Shown here: positions 1 through 6,071 of the stretch, piece by piece
Position numbering within the stretch: the first letter of the stretch is position 1
How the letters are laid out: each line of letters opens with the position of its first letter
From: Limnohabitans sp.
GTDB taxonomy: Bacteria; Planctomycetota; Phycisphaerae; Phycisphaerales; SM1A02
DNA: 8,810 nucleotides
Reading direction: 5' to 3'
NCBI GenBank assembly: GCA_030054275.1
Contig: JASGCF010000127.1
Location: 1 to 8,810, forward strand
Program-made: the position numbers and the translations under genes
Notes under the pieces: generated by a model
Told to the model about the DNA's origin: nothing
Seen by the model: the letters and a program-made list of their open reading frames with translations, nothing else
The model's database searches: none

Positions 1-1982
1 CCGCAAATCGCAAGTGGGAAGGTCCACGGGGCAATCACGGCCGCAACGCCGCGCGGTTGATACCACTGTTCATCGAGTTCACCGACAAACTTGCCCAAGC
101 GCTCGGCTGCGAACAACTTCGCGCCTTCTCGCGCGTAGTACTCGCAGAAATCAATCGCTTCGCAGACATCTGCATCCGCTTCGCGCCAGACTTTGCCCGA
201 CTCTTTCACGATGATCGCTGAGAGTTCGTCGCGGCGCGTGCGCATCTCAGTCGCGGCGGCAACGAGCACTGCAGCGCGCGTGGCGTACGGGCTGTCAGAC
301 CACGCAGGGAACGCAGCGTGCGCGGCAGCAACAGCGCGTTTCGCATCGTCTGCAGTGCCAGCATTTGCGACCGTTGCAACCGAAGCACGGGCAACAGCGG
401 CAGCAAAATTCGAGCGGGTCGAGGCCTCTGCGAAGTTCCGCATCGGTTCGGTGAAGAACGGACGACCGTTCGCGATTCCAACGGGTGCAGCGCTCAGTGC
501 GTGGCGCTCTGGGCCTTGCGCGATGCGCTCAACGCCCGGATCCGAATCGAACGCGCGATGCGGGCTTGCGAGCAATTTCTCGGCAGATGCGTTGTCTTTG
601 AAGCCCGCCTTCAGCCATGACTCGTTCGAACTGTTCTCAAGCAAGCGGCGCACGAGGTAGGCCATACCTGGAATCAGTTCGCCGACGGGGCAGTACTCGC
701 GCAGCCGCAGATCGAGGTCAATCGCAGCGCTCTTCAGTTGATCGCCCATGCCGTAAAGCATCTGCAACTCGAGCGCAGACTTCGGAAGCCCGCGCTTTTC
801 GAGCGCAGCGAGCGTCGCCGCAATCGAGCGCGCATTGTGGCTTCCAAGCGCGAGTTTCACGCCGCCCTCACCCTTGGTTGCCGGAGTCGACGCGACAAAC
901 GCTGCAGCCATGCGCTCGAAGCTCGCGTCGGTGTCGACCTTGCGGCTCCACACCGGAACGGGCCAACCTTGTTGTTCCGCGTTGATCGTTTCGTAATCCC
1001 AATACGCGCCCTTCACCAATCGCACCGTCACTTGTCGACCAGTGCGCTTCGACCAATCGATGATGCGTCGCGCGTCATCGTCGCCGGAGCGCAAATACGC
1101 CTGCATCGCGAGGCCTGCATGGAAATCATGCTTCTCGCAGGCACGCATGAAGAGTTCGAGGGTCAAGTCCTTGAGCGCGAACTGCTCCATGTCGAAATTG
1201 ACGAAAACGCCTTTGCGCTTCGCTGTTTCGAGAATCGGACCAAGCGCCTCAAGCAATCCGCGAATCGAACCTTCGGTATCGATGGGGTCTACGCGCGCGG
1301 AGAGCGAACTGATTTTGATCGAGACATTCGTGCGTGGAATCGCGCCGAGGTGATCGCTTTCAAGTCGAGGATTTGCGCCCCACGCCGCAACGGTTGAAGG
1401 CAGATTCTCGATGAGATCGAGATACTTGCGGCGATACGCTTCGGCCTCGTCGTCGCTCACGCACGCTTCGCCAAGCAGGTCGACCGAGAAGCAAAGGCCA
1501 GAATCCCAGATCTTTTTCAGACTCGGCAGCGATGAGGCAGCGTCGGTGCCACAGATGAATTTCGACGCCATCGATGTGATCTGCGTCGACATCGTCTTCG
1601 TGACGACGCCCTTCATCAAGATGCCCGCCTTCAACGCGGTAGCGACAAACGGTGGTGGAGTGACACCCGGCTGCGCGAGGTAATCGGTGAGGTGGTCGTA
1701 GACCGCGTCGTTATCCTTCAGCGTTGGGAAGCAATCGACAAAGCGGAAGATTTGCACCTTGAACGCTTCATCTTGCATGGCCCAATCCATGAGGCCTTCA
1801 GACCACACGGCAAGCACATTGGTCTTGGCGCTTCGCGCGCGCTGGAGGAAGTCCGTTCCGATTGCGACCGTGCGCGCTTCAAGCGCGGGGTCGGCGGGCG
1901 CCACGACTCGACCTTGAGGTGAGGTCGGTTGCGACGGTGCGGGAGCGGGAACGGACTTTTTCGACTTGAAAAACAGCGCCAT
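1..1982 (-). CDS. putA: Bifunctional proline dehydrogenase / L-glutamate gamma-semialdehyde dehydrogenase, partial (C-terminus beyond window)
   Basis: This enzyme oxidises proline to pyrroline-5-carboxylate with FAD and then the semialdehyde to glutamate with NAD. 660 residues are visible from the ATG at 1982; the frame stays open to the left edge. Residues 1-25 are Lys/Pro-rich and there is no ribbon-helix-helix repressor domain as in enterobacterial PutA, so this should be an enzyme only. The proline dehydrogenase barrel spans about 150-455, with SVDLLGEA (166-173), VNFDMEQF (261-268), RLVKGAYWDYE (321-331), a GSHNARS motif, and YCPVGELIPGMAYLVRR from residue 430. The aldehyde dehydrogenase domain starts near 500 and is cut just after PWTFPLA (652-658), where the family usually has PWNFP; the catalytic Cys lies outside. 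A full fusion is normally about 1000 residues or more. No clear Shine-Dalgarno sequence precedes the ATG; a TATACT hexamer lies 13 bases upstream. It is the last visible gene of a minus-strand trio. Recognition of both domains is firm; the symbol is by analogy. Confidence 0.95.
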   Translation of the reverse strand, partial: MALFFKSKKSVPAPAPSQPTSPQGRVVAPADPALEARTVAIGTDFLQRARSAKTNVLAVWSEGLMDWAMQDEAFKVQIFRFVDCFPTLKDNDAVYDHLTDYLAQPGVTPPPFVATALKAGILMKGVVTKTMSTQITSMASKFICGTDAASSLPSLKKIWDSGLCFSVDLLGEACVSDDEAEAYRRKYLDLIENLPSTVAAWGANPRLESDHLGAIPRTNVSIKISSLSARVDPIDTEGSIRGLLEALGPILETAKRKGVFVNFDMEQFALKDLTLELFMRACEKHDFHAGLAMQAYLRSGDDDARRIIDWSKRTGRQVTVRLVKGAYWDYETINAEQQGWPVPVWSRKVDTDASFERMAAAFVASTPATKGEGGVKLALGSHNARSIAATLAALEKRGLPKSALELQMLYGMGDQLKSAAIDLDLRLREYCPVGELIPGMAYLVRRLLENSSNESWLKAGFKDNASAEKLLASPHRAFDSDPGVERIAQGPERHALSAAPVGIANGRPFFTEPMRNFAEASTRSNFAAAVARASVATVANAGTADDAKRAVAAAHAAFPAWSDSPYATRAAVLVAAATEMRTRRDELSAIIVKESGKVWREADADVCEAIDFCEYYAREGAKLFAAERLGKFVGELDEQWYQPRGVAAVIAPWTFPLAIC

Positions 1983-1995
1983 GGTGAAGGGGCAC

Positions 1996-2001
1996 AGTAT
2001 A
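1996..2001 (-). promoter_or_regulatory. Possible -10 element (TATACT) for the proline dehydrogenase fusion gene
   Basis: Read on the minus strand, TATACT is followed by GTGCCCCTTCACC and then the ATG at 1982. Transcription starting about 7 bases after the hexamer would give a leader of only about 6 bases, which fits the lack of a Shine-Dalgarno sequence. No good -35 hexamer sits 16-18 bases further upstream, so this rests on the hexamer alone. Confidence 0.3.
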
Positions 2002-2126
2002 GATCCGCGCAGAGGCACGGCGGCCGCAGGAAATCCGTGAAAGCGAGCGGTGGCGAGCCAGTGGGGCGCGACAGAGCGAACTCGTCCATCGCGTTTCGGC
2101 GGTCACGGGCGCATGTGCGAGGTCGC

Positions 2127-3719
2127 TCAATAGGCGGGTTGACCAGCGCCGAGAGCAGCGATGGCACGGTTATAGCAGCGAATCGTGCGAGTGGCTGCGC
2201 CGTCCCAATTGATCCCGCGGATCTCAAACGAGCCATGCTCGACCAGTTGCCTTGAAAGCGGTGGGTGGCGAAGGACGGCGATAATCTTGTCCGCCATATC
2301 TTCGATGTCCCAAAAATCGACCTTCAGCGCGTGCATCAAGACCTCGCTGACGCCAGATGATTTCGAGATCAGTACCGGCACATTGTGGCTCATGGCCTCA
2401 AGTGGTGCGATACCGAATGGTTCGCTGACGCTCGGCATCACATACAGATCGGCCATGGCAAACACACGCGCGATGTCACGACCGCGCAGAAACCCGGTGA
2501 ACAGCACCTTGTTTCCGATGCCTAGCTGCGCTGCCATCTCAATCATGCGCTGCGCTTGATCACCAGATCCCGCAACCACGAACTTCACATTGTCCATGTA
2601 CTCGAGCACCTTCTTCGCGGCTTGGATGAAGTACTCGGGGCCTTTTTGCATCGTGATTCGGCCGAAATACAGCACGATTTTGTCTTTCGAGTGGATCGGT
2701 TGTACGCCTGCGTCTGCTGGATTGAGATCGACGCCGTTGTAGACGACATCGATCTTGGAAGCATCGACACCGTAGCGGTTGATGCACACATTCTTTGTGA
2801 GCATGCTCACCGCAATCGCGCGCGTTGCACCGTGCATACCGCGACGCTCAATGTTGTAGATCTGTTGGTGTGGAGTCTCGCCAGAGCGGTCGAACTCTGT
2901 CGAGTGGACATGCACAAGCAGCGGTTTTCCCGACAGTTTCTGCACGGCGAGGCCAGCTGGATAGGTGAGCCAATCGTGCGCGTGAATGACATCGAAATCG
3001 AGTCCACGCGTTGCATCCACGACGAAGCGGGCATAGCGATCTGCCATGCCGAGCAGGTCGCCCGAGTAGTCCGCCGCATCGGCACCACGCGCGGAGGCCG
3101 CCTCCTTTGGGCGATCGGCCGTTTCAGGCAATGCAGTTGCCAGCGCGTGATCGACAGGATCTCGCGTGAGTTCAGGAAATGCGCCAGCTTTGGCGAGCGT
3201 TCGAATGCGCTCGATGCTCCAGCCAGCTTCACGCATCATGCGTACGCTCTCTGCGACGCGATTGGGCGTGGCGACTCCGCGAGATTCGTACACCCCGTCG
3301 AACGCACCAACTGCGTTGGGCAACTCGATGAATCGCGTCGAGTTGAATTCTTCCACGATGCGAGTCCACGCTTCGCGTTCCGAACTGGTCAACTGCGCTT
3401 CTGTTGGTTGCAATGCCGCGGTTGAGGAGGCGGTCGATGCTGTGGGTTGGAGTCCGACGCGCGATGTTGCGTGCGGTTTCGCGGGGACAGGCGCGTTCGC
3501 TGTGTCGTTTGTCTTCGGCTGAACGCGTTCGATGATCGAGCCAGGGCTCACCAATCGCACATGCGATGCGCTTTCAGAGGGCACGGATTTCGGCAGGACA
3601 AACGAAACCTCGACGCCCTGACGATCAAGTGCTTTCGTGAGGCCGTAGCACGCAGTTCCCAACCCGCCAGTAATGAACGGAGGAAACTCCCAACCAAGCA
3701 TGAGTACGCGAAGTGCCAT
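2127..3719 (-). CDS. GT4-family glycosyltransferase, starch/glycogen-synthase-like
   Basis: This is a 530-residue retaining GT-B glycosyltransferase that probably transfers a sugar from a nucleotide-sugar donor to a glucan or other glycoconjugate in the cytoplasm. The N-terminus, LMLGWEFPPFITGGLGTAC (6-24), is the acceptor-domain opening typical of starch-synthase-like enzymes. HAHDW lies at 246-250, followed by VHVHSTEFDRSG (269-280). The donor domain starts near 347 with YFGRITMQKGPEYF (351-364) and carries the E-x7-E motif of retaining GT4/GT5 enzymes, EPFGIAPLE, with Glu433 and Glu441. No signal peptide or membrane segment is visible. A Thr/Ala/Pro-rich stretch (about 65-115) and a further variable segment to about 215 separate the opening motif from HAHDW, so the protein looks roughly 90-100 residues longer than relatives of about 430-440. 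The ATG at 3719 places the conserved strand at the usual distance; its Shine-Dalgarno match is weak (GGA). The gene lies 108 bp after the unknown 161-residue gene. The exact substrate cannot be read from sequence, so no symbol is given. Confidence 0.95.
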   Translation of the reverse strand: MALRVLMLGWEFPPFITGGLGTACYGLTKALDRQGVEVSFVLPKSVPSESASHVRLVSPGSIIERVQPKTNDTANAPVPAKPHATSRVGLQPTASTASSTAALQPTEAQLTSSEREAWTRIVEEFNSTRFIELPNAVGAFDGVYESRGVATPNRVAESVRMMREAGWSIERIRTLAKAGAFPELTRDPVDHALATALPETADRPKEAASARGADAADYSGDLLGMADRYARFVVDATRGLDFDVIHAHDWLTYPAGLAVQKLSGKPLLVHVHSTEFDRSGETPHQQIYNIERRGMHGATRAIAVSMLTKNVCINRYGVDASKIDVVYNGVDLNPADAGVQPIHSKDKIVLYFGRITMQKGPEYFIQAAKKVLEYMDNVKFVVAGSGDQAQRMIEMAAQLGIGNKVLFTGFLRGRDIARVFAMADLYVMPSVSEPFGIAPLEAMSHNVPVLISKSSGVSEVLMHALKVDFWDIEDMADKIIAVLRHPPLSRQLVEHGSFEIRGINWDGAATRTIRCYNRAIAALGAGQPAY

Positions 3720-3827
3720 CCCGATTCCGACACCTTCGGCGCCGCTGCGCCTTCTGCAAGTTCGAATCCGTCCCTCTCACGCCCGCTGCTTCAGCACACT
3801 CTGTGCGTCGGCAGCACTTCCGCTGAT

Positions 3828-4313
3828 CTACTGTTCGTCATCGCCACCGCCCACATCCCCAAGCGCCCGAAATGCAGCCTCGTAGGCGAAGAGAAACTTG
3901 GCGATGAGTTCGGTCGATGGGTTGGTTCCTTCGACGCTCACGACATTCTCGAAGGTGTACAACTTGGCGTCATCGCGAAAATGACGGATGGTGGGAACCT
4001 TTCCGCGCCAACCAAGTTCCGCGAGTTCTTCTTCGACAAGTTCCTCAATCGGGTCACCGAAGTGCATGAGGTCGGACTCAATCGACTCACTGAGCCAGCG
4101 GTCGGGTGTGGCAAATCGCACGGTCCAACCGCGGTCCGTCGCATGCACTTCGTACCACGCTGGTTCGGGGCAATCTTTCGCATGGCAACGGATGCGATCT
4201 GAGAGTGACTCAACACCAGCAAATGTTCCGCGAGCGGTGGCGGCTGCAGCCAATGCAGCCAGCGTTGGCTGGGTCGCTTCGGGTGTACAGGGAGTTGGAA
4301 CTGGGTTCGTCAT
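3828..4313 (-). CDS. Conserved-looking hypothetical protein, 161 aa
   Basis: I do not recognise this protein. It is 161 residues, acidic towards the C-terminus, with no signal peptide or membrane helix. Residues 1-30 are Ala/Thr/Pro-rich and probably disordered. The central part looks folded: RCHAKDCPEPAWYEVH (42-57) contains a C-x4-C pair (Cys43, Cys48), followed by alternating strand-like segments (GWTVRFATPDRW, 62-73), a strongly acidic helix (PIEELVEEELAELGW, 88-102), and a strand-helix ending (AKLYTFENVVSVEG, 116-129; ELIAKFLFAYEAAFRALG, 135-152). The tail GGGDDEQ is hydrophilic. The alternation loosely recalls small YbjN-like or secretion-chaperone-like folds, but this is an impression and not a call. 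It is first of the minus-strand trio, 108 bp before the glycosyltransferase. The ATG at 4313 is the only convenient start, with a weak GGGA upstream. Coding status rests on the length, balanced composition and lack of a better frame on either strand. Confidence 0.75.
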   Translation of the reverse strand: MTNPVPTPCTPEATQPTLAALAAAATARGTFAGVESLSDRIRCHAKDCPEPAWYEVHATDRGWTVRFATPDRWLSESIESDLMHFGDPIEELVEEELAELGWRGKVPTIRHFRDDAKLYTFENVVSVEGTNPSTELIAKFLFAYEAAFRALGDVGGGDDEQ

Positions 4314-4691
4314 GATGGGGTGTCCCGAGGGTCACGCAGTTGCGCGCTGTTGGCGCTTTCTCAGGGATGCAGTTTCGGACAACTTCGACGCGGGACCGAC
4401 AACCCCGCCACAGCCGCACGAAGGGCGGACATGGTAGCGGTTGAGGGGCGGGAGGTCGACAACGCTGCGGCAAGAGGGCTTGTTTCAGTTGTTTGTATAT
4501 GTTTGCGGTGTTTGTCCGCAGGTAGGCGGTTCGGTTGGCGATCAGGGAAGCGTTCGCGATCGAGGCCCCATGGCCACTCTCGTTGTGTGAAGGGGGTTGG
4601 ATACGCAAACCGCGCGAAATCTGCGCGCATCTGACCTGCCAGCAAGTTCGATGGGCCGCGCGCATTACCATCGCCGCCGCAAGGAGGCACC
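4314..4691. other. Divergent intergenic region, 378 bp
   Basis: This stretch lies between the start of the minus-strand unknown gene and the start of prmC, so it should hold promoters for both directions. Open frames cross it, but their translations are Arg/Ser/Ala-rich without recognisable structure and I reject them as genes. An AT-rich pocket around 4480-4505 (ending GTATATG) is the only local break from high GC and could mark the prmC promoter; I cannot pair it with a -35 element at proper spacing. I see no tRNA cloverleaf, riboswitch core or strong hairpin with a T-run. Confidence 0.6.
4681..4687 (+). promoter_or_regulatory. Strong Shine-Dalgarno sequence (AAGGAGG) for prmC
   Basis: AAGGAGG lies four bases before the ATG at 4692. 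It is the only near-perfect anti-Shine-Dalgarno match in front of a gene in this window, and it fixes the start of prmC. Confidence 0.85.
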
Positions 4692-5831
4692 ATGGCAGAA
4701 CGCACGCAACCTGATGCACTCAACAAACTCCAAACGGGCAGCATCGGCAGTGGTGCGTCTGTCGCGGAGGCGCGTTGGACCGTGCGCGCCTTACTTGCGT
4801 GGATGATTCCGTTTCTGACATCGAAAGAAGTCGACAGCCCGCGCACGGTTGCTGAAGTGTTGTTGTCGCATGTCTTGCGCGTGGAACGGTTGCGGCTTTA
4901 TATGGAGCCAGAGCGCGAACTTGCAACCGATGAACTCACACAACTGCGCGCACTTGTTGCGCGTGCTGGTCGGCATGAACCCGTGCAATACCTCGTTGGC
5001 GCGTGGCCCTTCTTCGGACGCGACTTTGAAGTCGCACCGTGCACGCTGATTCCGCGACCATGCACAGAACTCTTGGTGGAGCGCGGATTGGCATGGGTGC
5101 GTGAACGCGCTGCGACTGTGCCCGCAAACTCGCTCGACATCCTTGACCTTTGCACGGGATCTGGTTGCATCGCGATTTCGCTCGCGCTTGGCGCGCGCGC
5201 TATTTTGCGCACAGAGGGCGTCGGCTGCAGGCCGCTGCACGCGATGCCGGCAAGTGCTACAGCCACAACGCCAGCGCTTCCAGTGGTCCGCGATCTCGCT
5301 CGTTTGGATGATGAGGCGCACCCGTCTCAACAAGAGCCATCAAGTGCAGCGATGCCCAGCGAAGACTCGTCATCGCAGCACGCGAAATCAATGCGTGCAT
5401 CCATCATCGCAACAGACATCATTCCTGAAGCGGTGGAGCTTGCGAAACGCAACGCAGCGCGCCTTGGTGCTGCGGTCGATTTTCGTGTTGGCGACCTTTA
5501 TCACGCGCTTGATGAAGCGCAGCAGTTTGACCTCATCGTTTCCAATCCGCCATATGTGACCGACGAGGAATACGCGGCGCTTGATCGAAATGTGCGCGAG
5601 TATGAACCTGCGTCAGCGCTTCGAGGCGGAGCCGATGGTCTTGAGTTTGTGCGCGCGGTGGTGGCAGGCGCAGAAAAACGGCTAAGAAGCGGTGGGCTTT
5701 TGCTCGTTGAGATTGGTTGGAAGCATGGTGATGCCGTGCGCAAACTTGGCGGACGCGCAGGATGGCGCGATGTAGAGGTTCTGCGCGATGGAGATGGTCA
5801 TGAGCGCGTTCTGGTCGCGTGCCGCGCGTAA
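4692..5831 (+). CDS. prmC: Peptide chain release factor N5-glutamine methyltransferase PrmC (HemK), with insertion
   Basis: PrmC methylates the glutamine of the GGQ motif in release factors RF1/RF2 using S-adenosylmethionine, improving translation termination. The 379-residue product has the family's N-terminal helical release-factor-binding domain (about 28-105), the linking hairpin with QYLVG (99-103) and LIPRP (119-123), then a Rossmann-fold methyltransferase. Motif I is LDLCTGSGCIA (151-161), the second-strand acidic residue is in ATDI (240-243), and the substrate-binding NPPY is at 285-288. The C-terminus ends in GHERVLVACRA, as expected. Three things are odd. The family's usual PRPETE is PRPCTE here. 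About 20 extra residues precede the helical domain. Between motif I and ATDI there is a Ser/Ala/Pro/Gln-rich insertion of about 65 residues (171-236), which explains the length of 379 against the usual 280-300. The reading frame is continuous through the insertion and all catalytic motifs remain, so the enzyme is probably active. No release-factor gene is in the window. Confidence 0.96.
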   Translation: MAERTQPDALNKLQTGSIGSGASVAEARWTVRALLAWMIPFLTSKEVDSPRTVAEVLLSHVLRVERLRLYMEPERELATDELTQLRALVARAGRHEPVQYLVGAWPFFGRDFEVAPCTLIPRPCTELLVERGLAWVRERAATVPANSLDILDLCTGSGCIAISLALGARAILRTEGVGCRPLHAMPASATATTPALPVVRDLARLDDEAHPSQQEPSSAAMPSEDSSSQHAKSMRASIIATDIIPEAVELAKRNAARLGAAVDFRVGDLYHALDEAQQFDLIVSNPPYVTDEEYAALDRNVREYEPASALRGGADGLEFVRAVVAGAEKRLRSGGLLLVEIGWKHGDAVRKLGGRAGWRDVEVLRDGDGHERVLVACRA

Positions 5832-5833
5832 GA

Positions 5834-5977
5834 CGCACCGTGGATGCCCGCAGAACCGTGAACACCCCTAGAACCGTGAACACCCCTAGAACCGTGAACA
5901 CCCTTGGAACCATGTACACCCTTGGAACCATGTACACCCTTGGAACCATGTACACCCTTGAAAAAATGTACACCCGC
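5834..5977. repeat. 18-bp tandem repeat array, about 7 clear units plus one decayed unit
   Basis: Starting two bases after the prmC stop there are eight consecutive 18-base units. Units 1-3 (5852-5905) follow AGAACCGTGAACACCCCT (unit 3 ends TT). Units 4-6 (5906-5959) are identical GGAACCATGTACACCCTT. Unit 7 (5960-5977) is GAAAAAATGTACACCCGC. The block 5834-5851 is a diverged unit matching about 11 of 18 bases. The two types differ at four positions and sit in separate blocks, which suggests two rounds of local expansion. The array lies between two convergent genes. Because 18 is a multiple of three, it stays open in several frames on both strands, which produces repetitive translations that I do not believe are genes. 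The rest of the gap (5978-6071) has no recognisable gene and no clear intrinsic terminator. Confidence 0.95.
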
Positions 5978-6071
5978 AGAACTTCGCGTCGCTCTTCCAA
6001 CACACTTTCGACAGTCGATTTTCTTCGATGTTCTTTTGAGGCGCCCGCTGTGCGATCTCTCGAATGAGGCC

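Noticed and set aside
738..1397. Plus-strand open frame of 219 codons
   Set aside because: Antisense shadow of the proline dehydrogenase domain, which has clear family motifs on the other strand.
2556..3425. Long plus-strand open frame of 289 codons
   Set aside because: It lies wholly antisense to the well-supported glycosyltransferase; its product is His/Arg/Cys-rich without domains.
3760..3784. tRNA-like T-loop (GTTCGAATCC) in the gap before the glycosyltransferase gene
   Set aside because: The bases flanking the TTCGAAT loop do not form a T-stem, and no matching acceptor strand or anticodon arm lies upstream, so it is neither a tRNA nor a convincing tRNA-derived attachment site.
4210..4846. 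Minus-strand open frames crossing the divergent intergenic region and the prmC start
   Set aside because: Their translations are rich in Arg, Ser, Cys and Pro with no structure, and they conflict with the strong Shine-Dalgarno sequence and start of prmC.
5819..6067. Plus-strand open frame with RTVNTP / LGTMYT repeats
   Set aside because: Same array read on the other strand; its start lies inside prmC and it has no ribosome binding site or recognisable domain.
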